Origin: Kitasatospora indigofera
Lineage (GTDB): Bacteria > Actinomycetota > Actinomycetes > Streptomycetales > Streptomycetaceae
Reading direction: 5' to 3'
Assembly: GCF_014655955.1 (NCBI RefSeq)
Contig: NZ_BNBO01000006.1
Location: forward strand, 149,460-213,459
Length of the DNA stretch: 64,000 nt
Shown: positions 34,227 to 43,017 of the stretch, one piece after another
Layout: the number at the start of each line of letters is the position of its first letter
How positions within the stretch are numbered: the stretch's first letter is position 1
The notes under the pieces: generated by a model
The model's input: the letters and a program-made list of their open reading frames with translations, nothing else
What the model was told of the DNA's origin: nothing
The model's database searches: none
Program-made: the position numbers and the translations under genes

Positions 34227-34592
34227 TCAGGTGGTGATGGTGGCGACGGGTTCGAGCCCGTACGTCCGGGCGTAGCCGTTCTCGGTGCCGACGAGGAGGT
34301 CGACGACCTCGAAGTAGCGGTCCCAGAAGGGGGTTTCGCGCAGGGCGTCGATGAGGAGCTGGTAGGCCTGGTGGTCCTCGGCCTCCCACATCCAGACGTC
34401 CGTGACGCGCGCGGAGTAGAACTCCGTGTCGAAGAAGCGTGACCGGACGCCGGTGGTCCTGGCCTCGATGGCCGGCAGCACCTCGGTGGTGAAGGCGTCC
34501 ACGCGTTGCCGGACGGTCAGGGCGAGCCATTCGGGCGTGGTCTTGACCAGCATGAAGGCCGTGACCGGCGGCGCGGTCGGGTCGGTCGGCAT
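34227..34592 (-). CDS. Darcynin family protein
   Basis: A 121-residue protein matching the darcynin family along its whole length: [41 protein letters not shown], then [20 protein letters not shown]. The family is a small alpha/beta fold of unknown activity, often next to NmrA-type or LysR genes. Here it is the second gene after the NmrA-like reductase (76-bp gap) and probably shares its promoter. Confidence 0.85.
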   Translation of the reverse strand: MPTDPTAPPVTAFMLVKTTPEWLALTVRQRVDAFTTEVLPAIEARTTGVRSRFFDTEFYSARVTDVWMWEAEDHQAYQLLIDALRETPFWDRYFEVVDLLVGTENGYARTYGLEPVATITT

Positions 34593-34668
34593 CGGGGTGA
34601 CTCCAAAGCGGGGTGGTGGGTCCTGGGGCGCCGGGCTCCCGGCGGGCGCCGGAGCCGGGTGCGTGGCC

Positions 34669-35562
34669 TCAGGAGAGGACGGCGGGCTTGAGGGTCCGGG
34701 CGCACCACTGCTCGAAGCTGGTCGGGGAGCCGGTGTCCGGGGTGCGGGTGACGCCGGCGTCGAGGCCCTCGTCCTTGGCCCGCTTCATGTCGACGATGCC
34801 CTGGACGAATTCCGCGTTGAGGCCGTGTCCGACGAGGGTGCTGTACATCTCGTCGAGCGGCCGGCGTTCGTAGCGGACGGGGCGGCCGAGCTGTTCGGTC
34901 ATGATGCGGGCCAGGTCGTTGGGGGAGAGGTCCTGCGGCCCGAGGACCGGGATGTCGGCGGTGCCGGTCCAGGAGCGGTCGAGCAGCAGGCGGGCGGCGG
35001 CGGCCGCGACGTCGGCGACGGCGACCAAGGGGGCCCGGCGGTCGGGCTCGACGACGTCGGTGAAGACGCCCTGCTCGCGGATCGGGCCGGCCTCCTCCAG
35101 CAGGTTCTCGAAGAAGGACGGGTTGGCCAGGGCCCGGTAGGCCACGCCCGCGCCGGCGATGAGGTCGTCCATGGCGAGGGAGGCGGTGACGAGGCCGGCC
35201 CGGCCGGCGAGCGGGGTGCCGCGGCCGAGCGCGGAGACGCCGACGACATGGCCGACGCCATGGGTGGCGAGCGCCCGGACGGCGGGGCGGGTGAACCCGG
35301 TCCAGGCGTCCCGCGGAGCCAGGGAGGCGTCCGGGGGGACGAGCCAGAAGACGGCGTCCGCGCCCGCGAAGGCCCGGTCGAGCACCGCGGGGTCGCCGTG
35401 CGAGCCGGTGACCACCTCGACGCGGCCGCGCGCCGTGTCCGGCAGCCGGGCCGGATCGCGCACGATCACCCGCAGTTCCTCGCCCGCGGCGGGGGCGGAC
35501 CCCAGCAGCAGGGAGAGCAGGTGGCGGCCGATGTTCCCGGTGGGAGCAGTAATGACGATCAT
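34669..35562 (-). CDS. NmrA-like NAD(P)-binding protein
   Basis: A 297-residue atypical SDR. The nucleotide motif is [18 protein letters not shown], a GxxGxxG variant, and [10 protein letters not shown] and [14 protein letters not shown] follow as in the NmrA/HSCARG group. It lacks the YxxxK site, as expected for this group, whose members often sense NADP redox state or act as quinone reductases. The start is preceded by AAGAGG. It diverges from a LysR regulator at 35670, with hairpins and an operator in the gap. Confidence 0.85.
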   Translation of the reverse strand: MIVITAPTGNIGRHLLSLLLGSAPAAGEELRVIVRDPARLPDTARGRVEVVTGSHGDPAVLDRAFAGADAVFWLVPPDASLAPRDAWTGFTRPAVRALATHGVGHVVGVSALGRGTPLAGRAGLVTASLAMDDLIAGAGVAYRALANPSFFENLLEEAGPIREQGVFTDVVEPDRRAPLVAVADVAAAAARLLLDRSWTGTADIPVLGPQDLSPNDLARIMTEQLGRPVRYERRPLDEMYSTLVGHGLNAEFVQGIVDMKRAKDEGLDAGVTRTPDTGSPTSFEQWCARTLKPAVLS

Positions 35563-35595
35563 GAAAACCTCTTGGGTCGTGCCGGTTCGGTACGT

Positions 35596-35626
35596 CCCTC
35601 ATCCTGCTGAGGGCATCCGTGATGCC
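35596..35626. repeat. Two small hairpins in the NmrA-LysR gap
   Basis: CCCTCA/TGAGGG (35596-35601 and 35608-35613) is followed by GGCATC-CGT-GATGCC (35612-35626). They occupy the middle of the 107-bp divergent promoter region and could be part of the regulated leader of the NmrA gene. Confidence 0.4.
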
Positions 35627-35648
35627 ACAATGGGAACTTCGGCACGGA

Positions 35649-35671
35649 ATTATTGACTGAAATGGAATAAT
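35649..35671. promoter_or_regulatory. LysR-type operator overlapping the regulator start
   Basis: ATTATT (35649-35654), 11 spacer bases, AATAAT (35666-35671). This fits the T-N11-A dyad of LysR binding sites and is the most AT-rich spot of the gap. It covers the ATG at 35670, which would give direct autorepression. Confidence 0.6.
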
Positions 35672-36650
35672 GCTGGTGAGCAGCACGGATCCGGTCATCG
35701 ACGCCAACCTCGCCCTCGCGCTGGACGCCCTGCTGGCCGAGCACAGCGTGACCCGCGCCGCCGCGCGCCTGCACACCTCGCCGGCCGCGATGAGCCGCAC
35801 CCTGGCCCGTCTGCGCCGGATCCTCCAGGACCCGCTGCTGGTCCGGGCCGGACAGACCATGGTCCCCACCCCACGCGCCCAGGCGCTGCGCGAGGAGGCC
35901 GCCGCGGTGGTGCGCAGCCTCGGGGCGCTGCTCAGCCCCGGCGCGAGCGTCGACCCCGCCGGACTCAGCAGCACCTTCACCCTCCAGGCCGCCGACCTGG
36001 TGGGTGCGGCACTGGCCCCGGGGCTGCTCCGACTGGCCCAGCGGGAGGCGCCGGGCGTCTCGTTCCGGATCCGGGCCGAGGAGCTGGAGGCCGGCCCCGC
36101 CCTGCGCGACGGCCGGATCGACCTGGAGATCGGGTCCATCGACCACGTGGACCCCGAGACCCGGGTCGAGGAGCTGGCCGACCTGCGCATGATGGCGGCC
36201 GTCCGGCCCGGCCACCCGCTCACCGAAGGGGAGTTGACCCCGGCCCGGCTGGCCGCCGCCCGGCACGTCACGGTCAGCCGGCGCGGCCGCTTCACCGGCC
36301 CCCTGGACACCGCCCTCGCCGCGCAGGGCCTGCACCGGCGGGTCGGCGTCGTCCTCCCCGGCCACCTGGCCGCGATGGCCCTCGCCGCCCGCACCGACGT
36401 CGTCTGCCTGGTGCCCGCCGCACTCCCCGGCGCCGCCCCCTCGCCCCTCACCCAGGACGCCGCCGCCCTCGGACTGCGGCTCCTCGACATCCCGCTGGAC
36501 CTGCCGCCGCTGACCATCGGGATGGCCTGGCACCCCCGGAACACGGCCGACGGAGCCCACCGCTGGCTCCGCGCCGCCGTCCGCCGCACACTCCGCACAC
36601 CGACCGCGGCCGCCGAAGTCACGGCGGCGGACGCGACCGGCCCCGAGTAG
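35670..36650 (+). CDS. LysR family transcriptional regulator
   Basis: A 326-residue LysR protein. The N-terminal winged helix is ALDALLAEHSVTRAAARLHTSPAAMSRTLARLRRIL and the co-inducer domain starts near residue 95 (FTLQAADLVGAALAP). It probably controls the divergent NmrA-darcynin pair and itself. No ribosome site precedes the ATG at 35670; either the message is leaderless or the GTG at 35676 is used. The last 20 residues are a low-complexity tail. Confidence 0.9.
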   Translation: MLVSSTDPVIDANLALALDALLAEHSVTRAAARLHTSPAAMSRTLARLRRILQDPLLVRAGQTMVPTPRAQALREEAAAVVRSLGALLSPGASVDPAGLSSTFTLQAADLVGAALAPGLLRLAQREAPGVSFRIRAEELEAGPALRDGRIDLEIGSIDHVDPETRVEELADLRMMAAVRPGHPLTEGELTPARLAAARHVTVSRRGRFTGPLDTALAAQGLHRRVGVVLPGHLAAMALAARTDVVCLVPAALPGAAPSPLTQDAAALGLRLLDIPLDLPPLTIGMAWHPRNTADGAHRWLRAAVRRTLRTPTAAAEVTAADATGPE

Positions 36651-36753
36651 CACGACACCGCCCTCGCGGGCCGCGGAGCCCGGCCCGGCCCGGTGCCGGC
36701 CGGGCTGCGAAACCCGTGTGCGCCGGCCCGGCGGGGTCTGGGATCATCGCCGG

Positions 36754-38952
36754 ATGCTCCAGCGTCTCGAAGCCATGGTCGTCCGGCACACCCGCCGCCT
36801 CCCCGCCCCCGCCGCGCGGGCCGTCCACGCCGGCGCCGCCCTGCCGGCCGGTCAGGGGGCCACCGCGGCACGGCAGTTCGACGCCGCGCTGATGTCCGTC
36901 GGCTTCAAGCTCTCGGCCGGCCTGCTGGAGCAGCTCGCGGAACTCGACGAGGGCACGGTCGTGGACACCGCGAGGCGCACCCTGGCCACCGTCCGGGGGA
37001 TCACCGGCGACCACGTCGCGCACAACGCCTACTTCGTCGACTTCCCGGCCAACGTCCCGGACACCTTCGCCTTCTGGACGAGCTGCGTCACCGAGGCGCT
37101 CGCCGACGACGCGTCCCGCGCGAGCACCGCCGGCCAACTGCGCACCGGGGTGCTCGACCTGCTGACCCTCCCGGCCTACGGCAACTACCGGCACACCTAC
37201 GCCGAACTGCTCGCCGCGCACGAGGAACTGATCGCCGCCGCCGGCGACCGGCTGACGGTCCTGCACCCCGGTGGCACGCTGGACGCCGAGGTGACCGCCC
37301 TCTACCTGGCCCTGGCGGGCAGCGCCACCCCGCTCGGCGAGGAGGACCTCGCCGACCTGCGGGTGCTGGCGGGTTATTGCGCGGCCGGCCCGCAGCCCGA
37401 GGCGATCCCGGTCCGGGAGAACCGCGCCCTCGTCAACCTGGCCCGCCTCGACACCGGCGCGGACCTCCTGCTGGACACCGTCACCGACGTGCTGCGGCTG
37501 GCCTGCGCCCTGTCCGACGGCGATGTGACCCTGGTGCGGCCGACCCGGTTCCGGTCGCTGTCCCGCCCCGTCCGCCGCGCCCTGATCGCCGGTCTCGACA
37601 CCGTGGTCGCCGCGGCCCCCGCCAAGCTCGCCGACGTCACCGCGCACCGCGAGGCCTTCAAGCGCCTCGGCGAGCGGCTCCACCCGCACGAGTACCCGCG
37701 CCGGCCGCACGCCGCCGAGGTCTTCGCCGTCGCCCGCGGCGAGTCGGCGGCACCCACCTTCGAGAGCCGGGCCGATCAGCTGCTGGCAGCCGGCGAGGTC
37801 ACCGCGGCGGCCGGGCTGTTGGCCGAGGCCCCCGGCAAGCTCTTCCGTGCCCTGGACCGCCTGCTGCGGGCCTGCCCCGGCCAGGACGAGCGCGACGCCG
37901 TGCTGGCCGTGGCCGAGCGGGCCGCCCCGCGGGTGGCCGGCCGGGTCCTGCTCTCCGTCCGCGAGCACCTCCACAACCGCACCGACGAGCCCGGCGGGAC
38001 CCGCGTCTTCGTCAACCGCCTGGGCCGGGCCTGGGTCACCCCCGACACCCGCCCGGCCGTGCCGCCGGACGCGCGCGAGCGGCTGATCACCGCCCTGGAC
38101 GCCGAGACGCGCCGCCGCCTCCCGGCACCGGACCACCTGCTGATCGGCCCCGACGTCCTCGACGTGGCGCTCCCGCTCAGCGGCAAGGCGACGGCCGCCG
38201 GCCTCGGGGTGCTGCCCCGCGGCTCCGTCTCCCCGGTCGAGGGGGACCTGCTCCGGTTCTTCGTCCACTGGAGGCAGACCGCCCGCACCACCGACTTCGA
38301 CCTCTCCGCGCTGCTCCTGGACGCCTCGTACGGGACGCTCGGCCAGCTGTCCTACACCTCGCTCACCCAGGTCGAGGGCGAGCACTCGGGGGACATCACC
38401 GACGCGCCCGAGGGAGCCTCGGAGTTCATCAACCTGCGCCTGGGGGCGGTGCGCGGCGACTTCATCGTCCCGCAGGTCAACATCTTCTCGGGCGAGGGCT
38501 TCGAGGAGGTCGCGGAGTCGTTCTTCGGGTTCATGCTGCGCGACGGCGACCAGCGAGGGCGTCCGTTCGAGGCGCGCACCGTCCGGCTGAAGTCGGAGCT
38601 GCGCGGGCCGGGCCGGGTGGCCCTGCCGCTGGCGTTCCTGCGCGGCCCGGACGGCGGCTGGCAGGCGAAGTGGCTGCACCTCCACCTCAAGGGCAGTCCC
38701 AGCGCCAACCGGGTCGAGGGGAACCGGGTGTCGGTCGCCACGCTGCTGCGCGGCGTCGTCGGGCGGGAGTACCTGACGGTCCGGTACCTCACGGACCTGA
38801 TGGCCGGCTCCGGCACCGTCGTCACCCGGTGGGACGGCGGGGCCCTGCCGGACGGACCGGTCACCTACGTCGGGCTGGAGCGCCCGGCGGGGCTGCATCC
38901 GGACTCCGTGGTCGTCACCCCGGAAAACCTGCGCGACCTGATCCCCGGCTGA
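36754..38952 (+). CDS. TerD-like protein of MXAN_6230/SCO0854 type, RING-less
   Basis: A 732-residue protein whose parts resemble the SCO0854/MXAN_6230 family: LSAGLLEQLAELDEGTVV, a helical middle with AFKRLGERLHPHEYPRRP, then LPRGSVSPVEGDLLRFFVHW. A C-terminal TerD-like beta domain (about 520-720) contains FDLSALLLDASYGTLGQ and EHSGDITDAPEGASEFINL, where TerD proteins bind calcium. The RING zinc finger for which the family is named is absent; the N-terminal part has no Cys cluster. TerD-family proteins belong to tellurite and stress membrane complexes. No other ter genes are nearby. The start at 36754 has only a weak site. It converges on the NACHT gene. Confidence 0.65.
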   Translation: MLQRLEAMVVRHTRRLPAPAARAVHAGAALPAGQGATAARQFDAALMSVGFKLSAGLLEQLAELDEGTVVDTARRTLATVRGITGDHVAHNAYFVDFPANVPDTFAFWTSCVTEALADDASRASTAGQLRTGVLDLLTLPAYGNYRHTYAELLAAHEELIAAAGDRLTVLHPGGTLDAEVTALYLALAGSATPLGEEDLADLRVLAGYCAAGPQPEAIPVRENRALVNLARLDTGADLLLDTVTDVLRLACALSDGDVTLVRPTRFRSLSRPVRRALIAGLDTVVAAAPAKLADVTAHREAFKRLGERLHPHEYPRRPHAAEVFAVARGESAAPTFESRADQLLAAGEVTAAAGLLAEAPGKLFRALDRLLRACPGQDERDAVLAVAERAAPRVAGRVLLSVREHLHNRTDEPGGTRVFVNRLGRAWVTPDTRPAVPPDARERLITALDAETRRRLPAPDHLLIGPDVLDVALPLSGKATAAGLGVLPRGSVSPVEGDLLRFFVHWRQTARTTDFDLSALLLDASYGTLGQLSYTSLTQVEGEHSGDITDAPEGASEFINLRLGAVRGDFIVPQVNIFSGEGFEEVAESFFGFMLRDGDQRGRPFEARTVRLKSELRGPGRVALPLAFLRGPDGGWQAKWLHLHLKGSPSANRVEGNRVSVATLLRGVVGREYLTVRYLTDLMAGSGTVVTRWDGGALPDGPVTYVGLERPAGLHPDSVVVTPENLRDLIPG

Positions 38953-39192
38953 CTGCTACCGTGGGGCCCGGCGAGGCCATGAAGGGGCTTCCTTCTCACA
39001 CCTCCAACGTTAGTCCCTTCGCTTTCCTCGCCCTCGACTTCGCGCCGGGGTGCCGCCACGGCACCTCGGCGTCGTCGTCCCCCCACCCCGCGTCGTCCTT
39101 CCCCGTCCGGTGGCGGGGGCGTCCGGCGGGTGCGGTCCCGCCGGTGACCGTCCGGGGCCGCCGGACCGCTCCGGCGGCCGCCGCCCGCACCG

Positions 39193-41661
39193 TCAGAGCC
39201 GGGGGTCCCAGCGCTCCGTGGCGAAACGGGCCAGGGCCACCTCCACCTCGATCGGCACCATGGCCGCGTCGCCCAGGTCCCAGACCCGGGCCCACCCCTC
39301 GGCGTCCGCCCGCAGGCGCGGGACCGTCCGGTCCGGGTGCGGTCGCACGGCCAGGAAGTACCCGGCCGGCAGGCCCGGGAAGGCGGCCTTCACACCCCGC
39401 GGGGCCTCGGCCCGCCGGACCCGCACCTCCGCGACGTCCTCCCAGCGCAGCCGCAGCCGGCGCCCCCCGCTGAGCCGGATCCCGTCGGCGTCGATCCGGA
39501 GCTCCGTCGCCACCGCCCGCAGGGCCAGGGCCGCGAGCAGGAGCACCGCGCCCAGGGCCACGAACAGGGTCCACTGCGCCCCGACCAGCTCCCAGGACCG
39601 TTGCCAGTCGGCCCGGTACCCCCCTTCGGCGGACAACGGGGACACGACCACCAGGTACACGAGCACCGGGACGACCAGATCGAGTCCGAGCATCCGCAGG
39701 GCGCCGAGGCTGCGGATGCTGCTCCTGGTCCGGACCTCGGGCGGCGCCGGGGCGCCCTCCGACGGGTCGCCCGCACCGGGCCCGGCCAGCCGCAGTCTCA
39801 ACCCGGCGTGCCGGTACTGGTGGACCCCGCCCACCTGCCGGAGGACGCCCGACCGGCGGGCGTCCTCAAGGAAGCCCAGCACGTCCCACGGCAGGTGCCC
39901 GCGCGCCGCCAGCGCCAGCCGGGTCGCCGTCCAGCGGCCCCACTTGGTGAACGCGGCGAGCACCGCGGCCGAGCACAGCCAGCCGGTCAGGAACCCGCCG
40001 GCGACGAGCGAGCCGTCCGGCCAGTCGAAGAACGCCACCGCGATGCCTGCCACGGCCGGCGCCACCAGGGCCGCCTCCGCCACGGCGATCCGCCGTTCGT
40101 CGAGCAGCAGGAGGCCCGGCCGGGTCGCCGTCCCGGACTCGGCCGGTCCGGTCAGGATCACGCCGGACAGCACCGGGAGCAGGAAGACCAGGAGGACGGC
40201 GCCCCGGCCGCCGGAGCCGAACACGCCGAGGCCGGTCAGCACCGCCCCGGCCAGGCCGGTCAGCAGGCGGCCGCGGGCCCCCGCCGGCTTCCTGGGGCGG
40301 TCCTCGAAGCCGTTGAAGAGATGCCTGGTCGCGAGCCGTCCGAGCACCGTCGCCAGGGTGGCGAACCCGCTCACGGCGTTCAGCGCCTCGGCGACCCGAA
40401 GGAAGCCCCACCGGGCCGGCACCGCCCCCGTGGCGGTGAGCAGCGCGGCGACCGCACAGCCGACGAGCGCGCCGCAGACCGCCACGCCCGCCAGGACGAC
40501 GGCTCCCCAGACGGCGGGTTCGGTGAGCGGGCTGCGGATCTGCCACCAGGCGATGTCCTGGGTCCGCCGGCGCCCGAGCTGGCGCGCCAGGAAGCGGTGG
40601 TACCGCAACGCGCGGTCAGGGTCCCGCTGACGGACCCGTCCCGGGAGGTGGTCGGGCGGCGGGCCCTGCGAGCAGACGGCCGGGACCAGACCGTCCAGGA
40701 GGTGGCCCTCGACGGCGTCCGGGCCCGGCAGCAGGCTCGCGTCCAGCAGTTCGGCGGGATCGCTGCCCGGTGCCGAGTACACCGTCGCCGCGAGCCAGAG
40801 CATCAGCGGCGAGGAGAGGACCGTCGCCAGGGCGCCGCCGGGGTGTGCGGCCAGTTCGCCGAAGACCGGCTCCCAGGCGGGCAGGCGCCGTGGATGGCAG
40901 GCCCGGGCGAGGTAGTCCCGGCCGGCCCGCGCGGGCACCGGGCCGGCCCGCAGGACCGGCATGTCGAGGAGCAGGAGCGAGTCGGCCACGCCCTGCTCGT
41001 GGGCCTCGGGGCGGGAGGTCAGCACCAGGGGGTCCGCCGGTCCCAGCGAACGGGCCAGGGCCGCCGCCGCCCTGGTGCGCGACGGCGGCGGGAGTTCGTC
41101 GAACCCGTCCAGCACCGGGACGATCATCCGGTCCCGCACCAGCGTCTCGGCCGTTCGCTGGTCGAGCCCGGTCGTGTGGCCCCCGTAGTCCTCCCTGATC
41201 CGCCGGACGACCCAGGTTTCGAAGCCCTCCTGCCCGGGGTCCCAGTCCGGCATCGAGAGGATGACCGGGACGGCCTCCCCGTCGGGCCGCCGCTCCAGCA
41301 GGCCGAGCACCAGCAGGACGGCGACCGAGGACTTCCCCGCCCCGCCGGGCCCGGTGATCATCAGTCGCAGCGGCGACAACCCGCCGACCTTCGCGACCAG
41401 ACCGTCCGGACCGGCAGCCGGAGCCCCCGGCTCCCAGTCCGCCTCCCACGGGACGGCCATCGGGGCCCGGCCCCGCAGACCGCGGAGGTTGGCCTCGTCA
41501 CGCCACTGGGCCAGCACCACCTTGGCCAGCTCGTCCGCGGCGCGCGCGGCCGGCGTCGGGTCCGGGGAGGCGTCGTGGTGGAACTCGATCCCGTTGACGC
41601 TTCCCGCCATGATCGCGTACCGGGCGGAACCCGCGAGGTGGTTGTGCACCGGATCAGTCAC
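39193..41661 (-). CDS. Membrane NACHT NTPase (STAND) with possible amyloid-type N-terminal motif
   Basis: An 822-residue NTPase. The NACHT core has Walker A GPGGAGKS (104-111) and Walker B VPVLDGFDELP (181-191), then LVLTSRPEAHEQG. From about 380 to 640 several helices span the membrane (for example AVVLAGVAVCGALVGCAVAALL), with a further pair near 690-740. The tail (about 740-820) looks like a PH-type beta domain (RIDADGIRLSGGRRLRLRWED). Residues 7-24, NHLAGSARYAIMAGSVNG, resemble RHIM-like amyloid signalling motifs at the N-termini of bacterial NLR-like proteins. Such proteins act in defence or programmed cell death. The partner effector is not evident in this window. Confidence 0.8.
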   Translation of the reverse strand: MTDPVHNHLAGSARYAIMAGSVNGIEFHHDASPDPTPAARAADELAKVVLAQWRDEANLRGLRGRAPMAVPWEADWEPGAPAAGPDGLVAKVGGLSPLRLMITGPGGAGKSSVAVLLVLGLLERRPDGEAVPVILSMPDWDPGQEGFETWVVRRIREDYGGHTTGLDQRTAETLVRDRMIVPVLDGFDELPPPSRTRAAAALARSLGPADPLVLTSRPEAHEQGVADSLLLLDMPVLRAGPVPARAGRDYLARACHPRRLPAWEPVFGELAAHPGGALATVLSSPLMLWLAATVYSAPGSDPAELLDASLLPGPDAVEGHLLDGLVPAVCSQGPPPDHLPGRVRQRDPDRALRYHRFLARQLGRRRTQDIAWWQIRSPLTEPAVWGAVVLAGVAVCGALVGCAVAALLTATGAVPARWGFLRVAEALNAVSGFATLATVLGRLATRHLFNGFEDRPRKPAGARGRLLTGLAGAVLTGLGVFGSGGRGAVLLVFLLPVLSGVILTGPAESGTATRPGLLLLDERRIAVAEAALVAPAVAGIAVAFFDWPDGSLVAGGFLTGWLCSAAVLAAFTKWGRWTATRLALAARGHLPWDVLGFLEDARRSGVLRQVGGVHQYRHAGLRLRLAGPGAGDPSEGAPAPPEVRTRSSIRSLGALRMLGLDLVVPVLVYLVVVSPLSAEGGYRADWQRSWELVGAQWTLFVALGAVLLLAALALRAVATELRIDADGIRLSGGRRLRLRWEDVAEVRVRRAEAPRGVKAAFPGLPAGYFLAVRPHPDRTVPRLRADAEGWARVWDLGDAAMVPIEVEVALARFATERWDPRL

Positions 41662-41769
41662 ACCGACATCGTCCCAGCCCGGCCGGGGACTTGACGATGC
41701 GTCCCGACGGCGGTCCGGGCCGCCCCCAGGGGGGCCTTCGCGCCTCGTGGGCAGGCCGGGCCCTCGGCG

Positions 41770-42567
41770 TCAGGCGATCCGCCCGGCGGTCATCAGCTCG
41801 GTCAGGTAGCGCTTGGTGATGCTGCCGCCGTGGCGGTCGTCGATGAGATCGGCGATGCCCGCCAGCAGCCCGGTGCGGGCCGGCGCGGGCAGGGCCCGGT
41901 GCCCGGAGTAGGTGCGGAGCACGTCCAGGTACTCCTGGGCGGAGTAGGTGAGGTCCCACTCGTAGCGCCGGACCTCCACCGGACCGAAGCGGCCGGAGCC
42001 GGCCAGCTCGGTGTCGTCCGGGGCGATGTCCGCCGCCGGCGACAGCCGCAGGCCGGGCGGAGTCGCCGGATCGAAGCGCTCGTAGAGCGGCTGGGCCTCG
42101 GCGAAGAACTCCTCGCTGCCGCCCTTGACGTGGTGGGTGGAGACGACCGCCAGGACGCCGGCGGGCCGCAGTGCGTCGGCCGCCTTGGCGGTCCGGACCG
42201 CCGGGTCGATCCAGTGGAAGGACGTCGCCGCGAGCACCAGGTCGAAGGGCTCGGGCGGCAGCGGCCACTCCTCGAAGGCGCTGACCACCACCTCCGCCCG
42301 CGGGTACGGCGCCAGGTTCCACCGGGCCACCTCCGCCATCTCCGCGCCCAGCTCGACGGCGGTGACCCGGGAGCCGGTCGCCGCCAGCGGGACGGTGGCC
42401 TGGCCGGTGCCGCAGCCCAGCTCCAGGATCCGGCGCCCCGGGCCGAGCGTCGCGAGGCCAGCGAGGTCCTCGTACATCCGCCGCGGGTAGCCGGGGCGGG
42501 CCCGGTCGTAGAGTCCGGCGTCCTCGGTGAAGGTGGTGCGGAGCCGTTCCCGGCTGGTGTCGGTCAT
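41770..42567 (-). CDS. Class I SAM-dependent methyltransferase
   Basis: A 265-residue methyltransferase. The SAM-binding motif I is ILELGCGTGQATVPL, preceded by the YDRARPGYP segment typical of the UbiE/type 11 group, and motif IV is FDLVLAATSFHWIDP. The substrate is unknown. It lies 108 bp upstream of the NACHT gene on the same strand, so co-transcription is possible but not required. An ATG at 42567 is used. Confidence 0.88.
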   Translation of the reverse strand: MTDTSRERLRTTFTEDAGLYDRARPGYPRRMYEDLAGLATLGPGRRILELGCGTGQATVPLAATGSRVTAVELGAEMAEVARWNLAPYPRAEVVVSAFEEWPLPPEPFDLVLAATSFHWIDPAVRTAKAADALRPAGVLAVVSTHHVKGGSEEFFAEAQPLYERFDPATPPGLRLSPAADIAPDDTELAGSGRFGPVEVRRYEWDLTYSAQEYLDVLRTYSGHRALPAPARTGLLAGIADLIDDRHGGSITKRYLTELMTAGRIA

Positions 42568-42683
42568 GAACCCGGAACGCTACCCGCGGGTGGCCGGGGT
42601 TGTCGCTCCGGTTTCCCGCCGCGGCCCGCCTGCCCGCCGTCGCCTGCTTCGCCGTGGCCGCCCGCGCCGGTCGGGTGCCCCGC

Positions 42684-42731
42684 CGCGACACCCATCGCGA
42701 CACCCGCCGCGACACCCATCGCGACACCCGC
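42684..42731 (+). repeat. 12-bp tandem repeat, four copies
   Basis: CGCGACACCCAT and CGCGACACCCGC alternate twice (42684-42695, 42696-42707, 42708-42719, 42720-42731). The alternation implies duplication of a 24-bp double unit. It is in the spacer upstream of the methyltransferase, with no coding frame supported. Confidence 0.8.
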
Positions 42732-42814
42732 CGCGGGTTCCGGCCGACGGGTGAGATCGCGTCCGGATCCCGGCGCGTCCCGGCGCGTCCCGGGGATCCG
42801 CCCGCCGGCCCGGC

Positions 42815-42885
42815 TACCGTCCGAGGGCGGGCGTTGCTGCGCCCTGCTTCCCGGCCCGGCCGCTTCTCCTCGTCGCGGCCGGGCC
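42815..42885 (+). ncRNA. Dispersed two-hairpin element, copy 1
   Basis: TACCGT (42815-42820; -10-like) leads to hairpin 1, GGGCG-TTGCTG-CGCCC (42829-42844), the linker TGCTTCC and hairpin 2, GGCCCGGCCGC/GCGGCCGGGCC (42853-42885, 11-bp stem, 11-base loop). Copy 2 is at 60827-60895. Stems and linker are nearly identical while the loops of hairpin 2 differ, which is the pattern of an RNA structure. It could be a short promoter-plus-terminator transcript or a mobile terminator-like repeat. The strand is assigned from the TACCGT orientation. Confidence 0.4.
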
Positions 42886-43017
42886 GCGCCGTCTCCGGAC
42901 GGGACCCCCGGCGCCGGAATCCCTCAGCGCCGGAACCACTGACCGCCGGGACCCCTGACCGCCGGAACCCGCCGAGCACCCGTGCCGGGCCGCCGGACCG
43001 GGCCCGGCGGGGGACCC

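Larger units (their letters stand above)
42568..43017. other. Repeat-rich intergenic region
   Basis: 450 bp without a gene. In order it holds four copies of a 12-bp unit (42684-42731), CGGCGCGTCC twice (42771-42790), the two-hairpin element (42813-42885), and degenerate repeats built on CTGACCGCCGG (about 42938-42970). No other spacer here carries as many distinct repeats. Confidence 0.6.
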
